From a virus: DNA of 21,694 nucleotides. Below are positions 11,972 through 19,465 of the stretch, piece after piece. The stretch covers positions 1 through 21,694 of the IMG/VR virus record IMGVR_UViG_3300020172_003505; one strand, 5' to 3'. Each line of letters begins with the position of its first letter. The first letter of the stretch is position 1. The translations under genes and the position numbers were made by a program. The notes below the pieces were generated by a model. The model worked only from the letters and a program-made list of their open reading frames with translations, searched no databases and had not been told where the DNA came from.

Positions 11972-13867
11972 TTAAGTTATAACTTTAGCGGTGAATTCCA
12001 TAACGACACTATCGCTAGTGTTAGTCGATGAGTCTTTAGTAACAACAACATCATAATAACGATAACCGTCGACAGCTTGAACAGTCCATCCAATGGAATT
12101 ATTGAATGTTTCGTTGCCGCTGTAATTGTAGTTATCATAAACTAAGAGGCTGGATGAAACATCTGCGCGAGAGTTTCCAGGAGGAACATAAATTTCTACC
12201 TGTCCTAATCTATCAATTGCTCCTGCAGAGTTAAAAGTCCAATACACTGAGTCACTAGGAGGAATACCTGTTATCGAAGTAATTTCAGTAGATGATGTTT
12301 CGTTGGTTACAGTGTTAACAATGTATTTGTTACCATTGTAAAATACTTCGCTGGTTGCAGTGTAAGATGCAGTTGATAGATATGTGGTTACGAATCCATT
12401 TTCAGTTTTGAAGATAGAATATCTTAAAGAAATGTTTTGTGTAAATCCTGTAATAGGTACTCTTAAAATAGATGACTCGGTTTGATCGTAGGCTAGAGTT
12501 GCAATAGAAACATAAGGTGCATCAATAACTGTTCTTCCTTCGACTAACGGACTATGTGTGTACGTTGTTGATGTAGAAATAGATCGTTGCTGGAATTCAA
12601 ATCTCGAAAACAAATCATTGACAGTAGAGTTGTTCAACGTATCGTTGAAGGAGATAATTGCTGTTCCAGTTCCACCTTCTCCAGTGTTGGTAAGCGTGTT
12701 GTAGTACAACGTACTATATGATCCTACATCTTCAAAGATGTTGTTCATGCTAAGGTGGAACGTTCCAGTCTGGCTTGTACTGGTACTCCAGTTACCTACA
12801 TAGATACCTTGTTCGTCTATGACATCAAATTTGTTGTTGAGTATCTTGCAATATCTCGGACCAGTAGTAGCATCTGGATGCTTACCTGTACTTTCTAAGA
12901 AATTAAAATTAACACCTTTTAATAAATTGTGTAGATAAGAATTTTCAACGTTAACTTTTTCAATATCGTGTGCAGACATAACTGCATAACGTAGGCCGTC
13001 AAATTCACAGTTTTCAATTAAGATATTTCTAGAAGTAATTTCACCCCAACCCCTGATATCAACACCTGAATAGTAATGATTAGTAGATGTGTCTGGAGAT
13101 ACCCTATGGCCTTTGAACTTTACATTTTTTACAGTAACATCTTCAGCCATGTCGATACTTAACAGAATATCAGAGAATTGAGTTAAAGTTGCCGTACTGT
13201 ATTGTATGGTCATACCTTCGATGTGGATGTTGCTAGGATGTACTTCACCTACAGGTAATCCAGAGAACGCATTGATATCATCAAACGTTGCACCACCGGA
13301 TGCAACAGTAACAAATGCTTTAGATGTAGTTAAAACATTTAGAATAGTTTTGTCCGGACCTTCGCCTACTAGTATTGTATTCGATGGAAGGAATACAGTA
13401 TCTGCAATATTGTAAGTTCCTGCAGGAATAATTAATCTTCTTTCTGCGCCAGTTAACGCAGGAATCTGGTCATTGGCAAACAGTCGAGTAATTGCTCGTC
13501 TCAGCGTTACATCACCGTCTTCACCAGTCTCTTTAAAATGGTTTACACTTACATAAGCCTCGTCTAATACTTCACTGACTGTGCGGACAACTTCTTCAGA
13601 TAAGTCGTCTCCTGTTACAGAAGTTAAGTAAGAACCTTCTCGATAGGTGTAAGTAGTAGCAGTATTTCCTACAGCAGAAAAAAGGTCGTTTTCTGTTAAA
13701 ATTCTGACGTTTTCGTCCCTAGAACCGCCATCTTCTCGGCGTAGACCGATGTAAAGATGTTCAGTATCCGCGGCCCAAGCAAACTCGCCGCCCGCTAGCG
13801 TTGGAATTCCTGTTTGATTTTCTTGTCCTCTGCGGACCTGAATTTTTGCAATCTCGATGACGGCCAT
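11972..13867 (-). CDS. Tail fibre / tailspike with right-handed beta-helix
   Basis: Residues 1-60 (AKIQVRRGQENQTGIPTLAG, then GEFAWAADTEHLYIGL) match the N-terminal module common in phage tail fibres that begins with QxRRG and holds GE-A-x-DT--L-IG. Residues about 130-400 carry pectate-lyase-like beta-helix features: RRLIIPAGTYNIADTVFLPS, NTILVGEGPDKTIL, then repeats of the form V-x-N-V-x-F/N-x-x-F (DVTVKNVKFKG, NILIENCEFDG, KVNVENSYLHN). The C-terminal 200 residues are Thr/Ser-rich strands. This fits a receptor-binding or polysaccharide-degrading spike. Catalytic residues cannot be assigned. A late promoter core lies at 13889-13896. The start is ATG at 13867 with a weak CAGGGAT ribosome-binding site. 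Confidence 0.85.
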   Translation of the reverse strand: MAVIEIAKIQVRRGQENQTGIPTLAGGEFAWAADTEHLYIGLRREDGGSRDENVRILTENDLFSAVGNTATTYTYREGSYLTSVTGDDLSEEVVRTVSEVLDEAYVSVNHFKETGEDGDVTLRRAITRLFANDQIPALTGAERRLIIPAGTYNIADTVFLPSNTILVGEGPDKTILNVLTTSKAFVTVASGGATFDDINAFSGLPVGEVHPSNIHIEGMTIQYSTATLTQFSDILLSIDMAEDVTVKNVKFKGHRVSPDTSTNHYYSGVDIRGWGEITSRNILIENCEFDGLRYAVMSAHDIEKVNVENSYLHNLLKGVNFNFLESTGKHPDATTGPRYCKILNNKFDVIDEQGIYVGNWSTSTSQTGTFHLSMNNIFEDVGSYSTLYYNTLTNTGEGGTGTAIISFNDTLNNSTVNDLFSRFEFQQRSISTSTTYTHSPLVEGRTVIDAPYVSIATLAYDQTESSILRVPITGFTQNISLRYSIFKTENGFVTTYLSTASYTATSEVFYNGNKYIVNTVTNETSSTEITSITGIPPSDSVYWTFNSAGAIDRLGQVEIYVPPGNSRADVSSSLLVYDNYNYSGNETFNNSIGWTVQAVDGYRYYDVVVTKDSSTNTSDSVVMEFTAKVIT

Positions 13868-13888
13868 AAAAATATCCCTGTTATGGGA

Positions 13889-13896
13889 TATTTATC
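13889..13896 (-). promoter_or_regulatory. T4-type late promoter core (GATAAATA)
   Basis: GATAAATA on the minus strand starts directly after the TAA stop of the nuclease gene (13899-13897). It lies 21 bases before the ATG of the tail-fibre gene. Confidence 0.62.
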
Positions 13897-14622
13897 TTAC
13901 TGAGTGAGCATTTGCTTTAGGCCATGCATACTCGTTGTGTAGTATTCTTCTACTTTAGCCAACCACATGTCCTGATATTTGTTAAAATCTTCAGGTTTTA
14001 GATCAAACTGTTGATATTGAAAGTCTCTGCTACACATAAAGATAACCCCTCGGCGCATGTCTGTGCCGTAGACTTCATTATGTGCTAAGATGTAAGCCAT
14101 TAACTGTAAGTAGTAATCCTCTACCCACTCTGCTTTCTTAGGCTTGTTAGTCTGCTTGTGATCACAGACTGCTGGCACACCTTCGAATACACCTACTAGG
14201 TCAGTTGTACCACTGTACAATCCTGGAAAGTAAAGACTTTGTTCCATGGCCCATACCTCGTCCATTTTGCTAAGTCCGTTTTCGATAATGATATCGGCCA
14301 TTTTGTTAGCTTGAACGTGAACAGGATTGTTACCCGGCTGTCGCTGTTCACCAATTAGGAAACGTTCTAAGTTGGCATGCATGGCTGTACCTACGCCTGC
14401 GGCTTCTGTAGTAATTTGTCTTGCTTTGTCTTCGCCTATGCGTTTCTTCCACTCATTTAAATGAGTCATATCCTTGGTAGCACCAAGGATAGTTGTAACA
14501 CTAGGAAGACTTTCTCCGTCTGGAGTTTGATAAACACGTTTGCGAGTAACTGGATCGTTTACTTGTACGCAGTTTTTGTATTGGAATCGTTCAACGAACG
14601 GAGGTGGAGTGTAAATTTGCAT
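13897..14622 (-). CDS. PD-(D/E)XK nuclease, RecB/Cas4-like exonuclease
   Basis: The order of motifs is that of the RecB-like nuclease family: GVGTAMHANLERFL with H82, E127 (MEQSL), D141 in SGTTDLVGVFEG, D154-H-K156 (AVCDHKQ), and Q173 in YLQLMAYILA. D141, D154 and K156 would bind metal and cut DNA. The length of 241 residues fits a single-domain phage exonuclease, possibly for host-DNA breakdown or recombination. It is the only DNA-processing nuclease in the window. A consensus sigma70 promoter ends seven bases before the ATG at 14622, with no Shine-Dalgarno between, so an early leaderless mRNA is predicted, as for the methylase. Confidence 0.88.
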   Translation of the reverse strand: MQIYTPPPFVERFQYKNCVQVNDPVTRKRVYQTPDGESLPSVTTILGATKDMTHLNEWKKRIGEDKARQITTEAAGVGTAMHANLERFLIGEQRQPGNNPVHVQANKMADIIIENGLSKMDEVWAMEQSLYFPGLYSGTTDLVGVFEGVPAVCDHKQTNKPKKAEWVEDYYLQLMAYILAHNEVYGTDMRRGVIFMCSRDFQYQQFDLKPEDFNKYQDMWLAKVEEYYTTSMHGLKQMLTQ

Positions 14623-14629
14623 AGTGTTA

Positions 14630-14658
14630 ATTATAACACCATTTTACTAAAATGTCAA
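14630..14658 (-). promoter_or_regulatory. Consensus sigma70 promoter for the nuclease gene (TTGACA-17-TATAAT)
   Basis: The -35 TTGACA is at 14658-14653 and the -10 TATAAT at 14635-14630, both perfect, 17 bases apart. Seven bases separate the -10 from the ATG. The -35 overlaps the end of the upstream gene, whose stop is at 14655. Confidence 0.88.
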
Positions 14659-14999
14659 ATATTTGGCTTTAATTGTTTGGCATTACTGGATGCCATTGCA
14701 TCGATAGCAGGAGAGCCACCAGTTTGTTGTGCCTGGTCTTTATTTGGATTTGGTTGATTTGTTTTAAGAACGATTGCTCCATTATCCAAAACATCGTCGA
14801 TAACATCACCGGCTGGATCAACAGCATTTTTAAGAGCAATTAATCCATCTGGTGTGCTAATGCCCAACCCAAATGGTTTAATTAATTTCATCACAACAGC
14901 AAAAGGCAAAGTTGAACTTTGCCCTGCTCTGTTTGCTTGTCCTTGGAGAACTGCTAGAACATCTCTAGCACTTCCAAGGTCTACTTCAAATAATCTCAT
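14655..14999 (-). CDS. Phage hypothetical protein, 114 residues
   Basis: The protein begins MRLFEVDLGSARDVLAVLQG and has a likely helical first half. Then comes a hydrophobic helix (FAVVMKLIKPFGLGISTPDG) and an acidic segment (DPAGDVIDDVLDNGAIVLKT), ending in a Pro/Asn/Gln-rich tail. The MRLFEVD start is familiar from small proteins that sit beside prohead-core or structural genes in T4-like aquatic phages, but I know no function. The start overlaps the stop of the preceding gene by ATGA (14999-14996), so the two are translationally coupled and probably act together. Confidence 0.68.
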   Translation of the reverse strand: MRLFEVDLGSARDVLAVLQGQANRAGQSSTLPFAVVMKLIKPFGLGISTPDGLIALKNAVDPAGDVIDDVLDNGAIVLKTNQPNPNKDQAQQTGGSPAIDAMASSNAKQLKPNI

Positions 15000-16345
15000 C
15001 GAGCTAATTTTGCCATAATGCTGTGTGACTCAGCCAACTTACGAGCAATACGTTGTTGACGGCTTTCACGCATCTCACGGCCTGAAACTTCAGCGCCGCC
15101 TGCGGCTGCATCGGCTGCACCGAACTCATCACCACCAGCTGGATTCATTTCATCAGGAGCTGCCATGTCCATGCCTGGCTCTGGAGGCATAGCTGGCTCC
15201 ATGCCCATTGGAGCTTCTGGAGCTGCCTCGCCTGCTAGTGTAGCAACAGCGTTGCTTACTGCTTCACGTTGTTGTGTTAGTACTTCTAATGTAGCACTTA
15301 GAGCTGGTCCAACTGCTTGTTTGAAAGCTTCTGCTTCTGCTGCTCCGAAGTCCGCTTTGATAGCATCTGCTAATTCAATCATTGTCTTGGTCTGATACTG
15401 GCCAACACGTTGCATCCATGATGTGTAATCATTGACCATGTCGCCGGCAGCGGTAATAGCCTTGGCCTTACCTTCTTCGTCTTCTGCCAACAAGAATTGT
15501 AAACTCTCATTTACAAAACGTACATTGTGTTTAAATTGGCTTTCTTTCATAGACTTCTTAGCTTTCTTATCGCTGTCAGGAGTCTTAGGAGCATCTTCAC
15601 CACCATAGTTCTTACCAGCTGTATGCTTTAGTCCTGTAGCAGTCTTAGTGATCTCGCCACCTGTTGAAGACTTTTGCTTGTCACCAACTTTCATGCCGGA
15701 TGTGCCTTTTTCAGCGTGTGCTTTTTTAGCAGAATCAACAGTTGGGAAACCTTCTTTAACTTTTGCATCTTTCTTAGCAAAAGGATTTACACCTTTCTTA
15801 GGACCTGCTTTTTTGTCTTTTGCGGCATCCTTCATTTTTTCTTTCTTATTGCCATCATCGTCGATATCGGCGTAGTCTGGCTTTGCACTTTCTTCAAATG
15901 GCTTGCCTGCTTTGGCTGCGGCTTTAGCACGTGAGCCCCAGACTTCGGCCTTTGGTTTTTCAACTTTACCGTCGCCGTCATAATCTTGAGCGGCTGTGCC
16001 TTGTGCGTGAATTTTGTGCTTTGGTGCTCTAACACCTTTCTTGGCTTCACTTAGTTCCACCATTTTGTCTTTTAATTTTTTAATGTCTTCACCTAGCATT
16101 TCTTTGATCCTTGTGTTTAGCAAGGCCATCATCGCCTTGTCTTTTTGATATGTTTCGTTGGTTAGCAAATCGTTAATACCTGCACGACCCTCTTGTTGGA
16201 ACATACGTGTGCGAAGTTTATTTCGCATGTCCTCGAGTTGTTCTCTTGAATACTTTTCAAGAGTGACATTTAACCCAAACATCTTGTTCATGTTTTCTTT
16301 GAGTTTAGAGCTAGTAATTTTAGCCGAAAAGTCTGTTGTCTTCAT
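14996..16345 (-). CDS. Possible phage scaffold/core or virion protein with two EF-hand-like loops
   Basis: The 449-residue protein is highly charged, Lys/Ala-rich and mostly predicted helical. Residues 1-100 form helices (SREQLEDMRNKLRTRMFQ). Residues 121-129 (DYDGDGKVE) and 160-168 (DIDDDGNKK) have the DxDxDG pattern of EF-hand or dockerin calcium loops. Residues 130-270 are a low-complexity Lys-rich region. Residues about 280-360 look globular or helical. Residues 375-420 are a Met/Pro/Ala/Gly/Glu-rich stretch, and the end is a basic helix. Such composition suits an internal scaffold or core protein, but I cannot assign a T4 homologue. A late promoter core lies 27 bases upstream. Confidence 0.6.
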   Translation of the reverse strand: MKTTDFSAKITSSKLKENMNKMFGLNVTLEKYSREQLEDMRNKLRTRMFQQEGRAGINDLLTNETYQKDKAMMALLNTRIKEMLGEDIKKLKDKMVELSEAKKGVRAPKHKIHAQGTAAQDYDGDGKVEKPKAEVWGSRAKAAAKAGKPFEESAKPDYADIDDDGNKKEKMKDAAKDKKAGPKKGVNPFAKKDAKVKEGFPTVDSAKKAHAEKGTSGMKVGDKQKSSTGGEITKTATGLKHTAGKNYGGEDAPKTPDSDKKAKKSMKESQFKHNVRFVNESLQFLLAEDEEGKAKAITAAGDMVNDYTSWMQRVGQYQTKTMIELADAIKADFGAAEAEAFKQAVGPALSATLEVLTQQREAVSNAVATLAGEAAPEAPMGMEPAMPPEPGMDMAAPDEMNPAGGDEFGAADAAAGGAEVSGREMRESRQQRIARKLAESHSIMAKLAR

Positions 16346-16372
16346 ATTAGTTCCAAAAGAATTGATTAAATT

Positions 16373-16380
16373 TATTTATC
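16373..16380 (-). promoter_or_regulatory. T4-type late promoter core (GATAAATA)
   Basis: GATAAATA on the minus strand overlaps the TAA stop of the preceding gene (16378-16376) and lies 27 bases before the ATG at 16345. Confidence 0.6.
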
Positions 16381-16846
16381 TAAACCGTACCAGTTTCTCA
16401 AAGCCTTTGTCGATTTCCCTTTTAAACTGTTCTTTCCTATGTTTAGAAATAGCCAGTTTAGTGTACATAACTTCAGCTTTATCGTAATTACTAGATTTTA
16501 AACTATTCTCAGCTAGACGTCTATGCAACAGTTCTTCAAATAACGCATGACCATATCGAATGTCAGCTTGCAGGATAGCATCATCTATCAATCTGCCCAG
16601 TGCCAGCTTATTAGCAAGAACTGCGGCTGTTTGTGGTAGATTTATCCTACCAATGATTGCTTCATTTTTAAAATCCAAAACAGAATAAAATCCGTCATTG
16701 CCTTTCTTAATAAAGTAACTACCAATTTGGATAGACCCGTTTTTTTTCCTCAAAGGAATTACCACACCCTGACGCTTTAATTCTTCTTTAACGTCACGGT
16801 TTAGTTCTTGTATCTTGGAATAGATTTCAGCTGTTGTTAGTTTCAT
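16376..16846 (-). CDS. Phage hypothetical protein, 156 residues
   Basis: The product is basic and helical at both ends (TAEIYSKIQELNRDVKEELK; HRKEQFKREIDKGFEKLVRF), with a beta segment in the middle (GSIQIGSYFIKKGNDGFYSV). An Ala/Leu-rich helix with IDDAILQADIRYGHALFEEL follows. It has no catalytic motif that I recognise. It resembles uncharacterised proteins in T4-like aquatic phages that neighbour structural genes. Its start overlaps the end of the upstream gene by 20 bases, so translation is coupled within the overlapping cluster from 17793 downward. Confidence 0.7.
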   Translation of the reverse strand: MKLTTAEIYSKIQELNRDVKEELKRQGVVIPLRKKNGSIQIGSYFIKKGNDGFYSVLDFKNEAIIGRINLPQTAAVLANKLALGRLIDDAILQADIRYGHALFEELLHRRLAENSLKSSNYDKAEVMYTKLAISKHRKEQFKREIDKGFEKLVRFR

Positions 16847-17039
16847 CTAGTTTCTTAATTATTGTACGACTGTCTTTACTTATTGTGTAAACACCCTTGC
16901 GTACAAGGTTTTGGGCCAGCCATTGATCATGTTCGTCAAGGCTTAGAATAGAAACTCGATCACTGTGCTTGTCTATGAAAGCACGTTCTTCGTTGGTGAT
17001 AGCAAGGCCAAATCCCGATAGTAAATGGGCAATCTTCAT
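16827..17039 (-). CDS. Small phage hypothetical protein, 70 residues
   Basis: The protein reads MKIAHLLSGFGLAITNEERA, then helix (DEHDQWLAQNLVRKGVYTIS) and a basic end. The last part resembles a small winged-helix (helix followed by a hairpin RKGVYTISKDS), but at 70 residues this is weak. It sits between two overlapping genes: the start shares one base with the preceding stop (TAATG at 17041-17037), and its end overlaps the next start by 20 bases. That tight packing supports it being real. Function is unknown. Confidence 0.68.
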   Translation of the reverse strand: MKIAHLLSGFGLAITNEERAFIDKHSDRVSILSLDEHDQWLAQNLVRKGVYTISKDSRTIIKKLDETNNS

Positions 17040-17488
17040 TAGATGCCTCCAGGGGCAGTTTGCACAGGAGGTGTTGTTCCCGGCTTTTGAACTGACATTG
17101 CTTTTAGTTGTAGATCTAGATTTGTACTTAGATTTTTATTTTTTAACAAAGCACTTGCTAGACCTGCCATTGAGCTTTGTTGTTGGGGATTCAAAGTCTT
17201 CCCTGTGGTACTTGCTTGATATGCACCGATAAAATCATTAATTTCTTTTTCATTATCGATGATTTGATTTTGTTTTAACGTTGCGGCTAATTTTTGTAAA
17301 TTAGGATTGTTGTCGCCGGCAACTTGATTTTGAGTTGTAGTTTTATTTGCATCCGGGCTGTTAGGATCAGCTGGTTTAGTACTAGACGGAGTTTGAGAAA
17401 CTGTGCCCACGGGTTGATTAGTAGGCGAGGACGTCGAGCCGGTGGTCCCTATTGTTTGCTGTTCACGGATTAAATCAAGAATACGCAT
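17039..17488 (-). CDS. Low-complexity phage protein, 149 residues
   Basis: After a short N-terminal helix (MRILDLIREQQT) comes a stretch of about 50 residues of Thr/Ser/Pro/Asn/Gln (GTTGSTSSPTNQPVGTVSQT and onward), likely disordered. A small helical domain (NLQKLAATLKQNQIIDNEKE through SALLKNKNL) and a Pro/Thr tail follow. The MRILDLI start followed by a Thr/Pro linker resembles virion-associated small proteins, but no family is recognised. Both junctions are one-base TAATG overlaps. Confidence 0.62.
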   Translation of the reverse strand: MRILDLIREQQTIGTTGSTSSPTNQPVGTVSQTPSSTKPADPNSPDANKTTTQNQVAGDNNPNLQKLAATLKQNQIIDNEKEINDFIGAYQASTTGKTLNPQQQSSMAGLASALLKNKNLSTNLDLQLKAMSVQKPGTTPPVQTAPGGI

Positions 17489-17793
17489 TATTTTATAATT
17501 TTTAAAATAGTATCAGTATGAGCTAATGCCCAGCTTACTACTACTGCGCCACCGGCAATCATGTACAACCATTTTTGCTTCCATTTTTCTAAGTCTGAAA
17601 TTTTAGTTGCAAGCTCGGCATGTTGTGTGCAAGATGCCGAATACATTTCGTCTAACTTACCCATTAGGCTATCTCTAGTTTGATCTAGACAATCGTGCAT
17701 TTCTTTAACGTCTGTCTTAAGGTTGTCGAGTTTTTCGTTCAAATTCTCGACTTTGGTCTCAACTATGCCAAGTCGTTCTACTGTAGTGGCCAT
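17488..17793 (-). CDS. Coiled-coil protein with C-terminal membrane segment (XhlA-like layout)
   Basis: Residues 1-70 form a long heptad helix (VERLGIVETKVENLNEKLDN and on through HAELATKISDLEKWKQKW). Residues about 76-93 are a single hydrophobic segment (MIAGGAVVVSWALAHT), ending in KIIK. This layout, coiled coil then one membrane span, is that of XhlA-type haemolysin-like phage proteins, some of which help holin function. A tail tape or anchoring role is also possible. AAAGGGAGAG precedes the ATG. It is the first gene of the overlapping cluster 14655-17793. A holin role is not proven. Confidence 0.66.
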   Translation of the reverse strand: MATTVERLGIVETKVENLNEKLDNLKTDVKEMHDCLDQTRDSLMGKLDEMYSASCTQHAELATKISDLEKWKQKWLYMIAGGAVVVSWALAHTDTILKIIK

Positions 17794-17837
17794 TTAGGCT
17801 CTCCCTTTAAAAATTTTAATACTAAAATACCGGTGCC

Positions 17838-18263
17838 TTAAATGGTGCCTTGGAGTGCCTTGATGATTGTGTTTGTGGTAGCAACATCTTTAAGTTCGAA
17901 TATTGCCTTATCCATATTTATTGTTTCTGTTAATTTTTGGATGACAGGAACTTGGTCAATGTCGTCGATTAGAGATCCTACTTCATTGTTTCCTAGAACA
18001 TAGGTACCGCTTCGCTCTGGTGTAAACTTAAATGTCCAGACTTGCTGTTTACCTTTGTATTTGGTTCCAAATCCCATATCTTTAACATCTACTACTTCCA
18101 TGGTTGGAGGAGTATCATAAATGATATTAGAACGCATTTCAACACATTGTTTTAATGTAGTAAAATTTCTAAATTGATCGTGTTCTAAAACTAATCCTGC
18201 TTTAGGACGATTTACTTTTGTGTCGGTGATATCGACGAGAGTTTTAATTTCTATTACTTGCAT
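17838..18263 (-). CDS. Phage hypothetical protein, 141 residues, beta-rich
   Basis: The sequence is strand-rich: MQVIEIKTLVDITDTKVNRP, then KQCVEMRSNIIYD, MEVVDVKDMGFGTKYKGKQQ, VWTFKFTPERSGTYVL, followed by acidic and helical ends. I have seen similar proteins in T4-like aquatic phages without a name. The fold may be a beta-sandwich of a virion part. A late promoter core and AGGTACTTT precede the ATG. The 44-base gap to the next gene shows no promoter I can support. Confidence 0.7.
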   Translation of the reverse strand: MQVIEIKTLVDITDTKVNRPKAGLVLEHDQFRNFTTLKQCVEMRSNIIYDTPPTMEVVDVKDMGFGTKYKGKQQVWTFKFTPERSGTYVLGNNEVGSLIDDIDQVPVIQKLTETINMDKAIFELKDVATTNTIIKALQGTI

Positions 18264-18285
18264 AAAGTACCTATTTAATTAAAGA

Positions 18286-18293
18286 TATTTATG
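18286..18293 (-). promoter_or_regulatory. T4-type late promoter core (CATAAATA)
   Basis: CATAAATA on the minus strand lies 22 bases before the ATG of the 17838-18263 gene, just past the terminator of the previous gene. This makes a clean terminator-promoter boundary. Confidence 0.65.
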
Positions 18294-18301
18294 CCAAAGA
18301 A

Positions 18302-18325
18302 AAAGGACGCTAAAAAACGTCCTTT
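18302..18325 (-). terminator. Intrinsic terminator after the 18348-18752 gene
   Basis: On the minus strand the stem AAAGGACG/CGTCCTTT with an eight-base loop is followed by TTCTTT. It lies 22 bases after the stop of the upstream gene. Confidence 0.82.
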
Positions 18326-18347
18326 AACTTTTTTCTAATTGCTTAGA

Positions 18348-18752
18348 TTATAGTGCGTAAGCAACTACAGTAGCAGAAGCCAGGTTAACAGCTTGGTGTG
18401 TACCAGCAGCCTGTACTAGGTCTTCTAGGTGAGCAGCGAATGTTTCGCTGTTTGTGCCGTCATAAGTGTCAGTACCGTATGCACCACCAATTGCTGCAAC
18501 AGCAATACGTAGGCCTTCACCAGTTCCGCCAGTAGCGTCAACTGTACCGATGATCTCGATACTTGCAACTTGTGCGATTGCTTCTAGAGCAACTGCAACT
18601 GGGCTACGTGGTGCGTTTGGATAGTTAGTGTAATCTGTATCTAGTTTAGCAGATACGTCTGCACCGAAATCAATTTGGAAAAACTGTAGAGTAACGCCGT
18701 TCTTGTAAAAAGGTGCTACAACTGTTTCATTCTTTTTTGTTAATGTTGCCAT
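18348..18752 (-). CDS. Probable small virion protein, 134 residues
   Basis: The protein has MATLTKKNETVVAPFYKNGV, then TLQFFQIDFGADVSAKLDTD and a long Ala/Gly/Thr-rich region (ALEAIAQVASIEIIGTVDAT), ending AVNLASATVVAYAL. This alanine-rich, beta/alpha composition resembles small repeated virion or decoration proteins. It has all the signs of strong expression: AAGGAGACC before the ATG, a late promoter core, a stem-loop in the leader and a dedicated terminator. No family is recognised. A highly expressed structural role is inference. Confidence 0.7.
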   Translation of the reverse strand: MATLTKKNETVVAPFYKNGVTLQFFQIDFGADVSAKLDTDYTNYPNAPRSPVAVALEAIAQVASIEIIGTVDATGGTGEGLRIAVAAIGGAYGTDTYDGTNSETFAAHLEDLVQAAGTHQAVNLASATVVAYAL

Positions 18753-18778
18753 TTTAATGGTCTCCTTAATCTTGTTTT

Positions 18779-18797
18779 AAGTTCCCCTATGGAACTT
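18779..18797 (-). promoter_or_regulatory. Leader stem-loop upstream of the 18348-18752 gene
   Basis: AAGTTCC (18779-18785) and GGAACTT (18791-18797) form a 7-bp hairpin with a five-base loop. It lies between the late promoter core and the ribosome-binding site, near the predicted 5' end of the mRNA. It may stabilise the transcript. Confidence 0.5.
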
Positions 18798-18806
18798 GTA
18801 TGAATT

Positions 18807-18814
18807 TATTTAGT
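18807..18814 (-). promoter_or_regulatory. T4-type late promoter core (ACTAAATA)
   Basis: ACTAAATA on the minus strand lies 54 bases before the ATG at 18752, upstream of a leader hairpin. Confidence 0.5.
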
Positions 18815-18845
18815 CTCTTTGGAAAAAAACTTATCTAATGGCCAA

Positions 18846-19145
18846 TTAATCGTCGTCTTTGACATCACCTTCTATGATTTTTAGACTCTTAGCAGTATCC
18901 TTGCTGTCTCGTAGTTTGCGTATGCCACGAGTAAATTTAGTAGGATCACCGCCCTTGATACTGTTAATAAGACGTCTCTCCAATTCATAGGCCTGATCTG
19001 GAGGGAAATTTTCCTTAATAATTGCTAATAGATTAATAGCACTATTGATAACATGGGTAGCACGGCTTTCGACGACCGCTTCGCTGTCCTTTTTTATCGA
19101 AACTGCATTTAATTCTTCTAATAGACTTCTAGTAGCTCTTTTCAA
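18846..19145 (-). CDS. Phage hypothetical protein, 99 residues, TTG start
   Basis: The frame begins with TTG (read as MKRATRSLLEELNAVSIKKD). An AAAGGAAAC ribosome-binding site stands just before it, and no ATG lies nearby. It continues with VVESRATHVINSAINLLAII, a conserved-looking helix, then FTRGIRKLRDSKDT and a Lys/Asp tail. I recall similar RATRSLLEE and ESRATHIINSAINLL proteins in T4-like phages; function is unknown. The protein is almost entirely helical. A late promoter core lies 17 bases upstream. Confidence 0.75.
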   Translation of the reverse strand: MKRATRSLLEELNAVSIKKDSEAVVESRATHVINSAINLLAIIKENFPPDQAYELERRLINSIKGGDPTKFTRGIRKLRDSKDTAKSLKIIEGDVKDDD

Positions 19146-19162
19146 GATAGTTTCCTTTGAAA

Positions 19163-19170
19163 TATTTAGT
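19163..19170 (-). promoter_or_regulatory. T4-type late promoter core (ACTAAATA), minus strand
   Basis: ACTAAATA on the minus strand lies 17 bases before the TTG start at 19145. It forms a divergent pair with the plus-strand core at 19232-19239. Confidence 0.5.
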
Positions 19171-19231
19171 ATTTTGATTAGTGTAACATAGTTTTTGGAA
19201 AAGATAAAATGTTGCGGTGCAAGACGAAATA

Positions 19232-19239
19232 ACTAAATA
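19232..19239 (+). promoter_or_regulatory. T4-type late promoter core (ACTAAATA), plus strand
   Basis: ACTAAATA lies 49 bases before the ATG at 19289, upstream of the small-ORF run. The same octamer recurs at 18807-18814, 19163-19170 and 20385-20392. Confidence 0.5.
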
Positions 19240-19288
19240 CTCAGTAGAAACCATGAGTAACTACAGTTTAACACACAGGAAAAACACA

Positions 19289-19465
19289 ATGAAATACATA
19301 TCAGAAAAAATGATCGCTATCATGGAACGTCTATCAGAAATGTTTCCAGGTAGCAGTTACCAAAGCCACTTAGACGCTTATCTAAGCACCAAAGGCATTA
19401 CCGATGCCGCACAGTTGGAAAACTACATCCGACAATTTAATTCTCAAAAGGAAGGATATCTATGA
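19289..19465 (+). CDS. Small helical protein, 58 residues (DUF3563-like pattern)
   Basis: The ATG at 19289 with CACAGGAAAA upstream gives MKYISEKMIAIMERLSEMFP, then HLDAYLSTKGITDAAQLENY and IRQF. The segment with DAYLxxK followed by a D/E-rich turn and LExxIRxF resembles DUF3563-type small proteins known in betaproteobacteria and some phages; this is tentative. An in-frame extension upstream exists (GTG at 19217) but lacks a ribosome-binding site. The stop overlaps the next start by four bases (ATGA). Confidence 0.7.
   Translation: MKYISEKMIAIMERLSEMFPGSSYQSHLDAYLSTKGITDAAQLENYIRQFNSQKEGYL

Noticed and set aside
15648-15934. Two overlapping plus-strand ORFs within the scaffold-like gene
   Set aside because: They are antisense shadows caused by Lys-rich codons read backwards, which gives Phe/Leu-rich frames.
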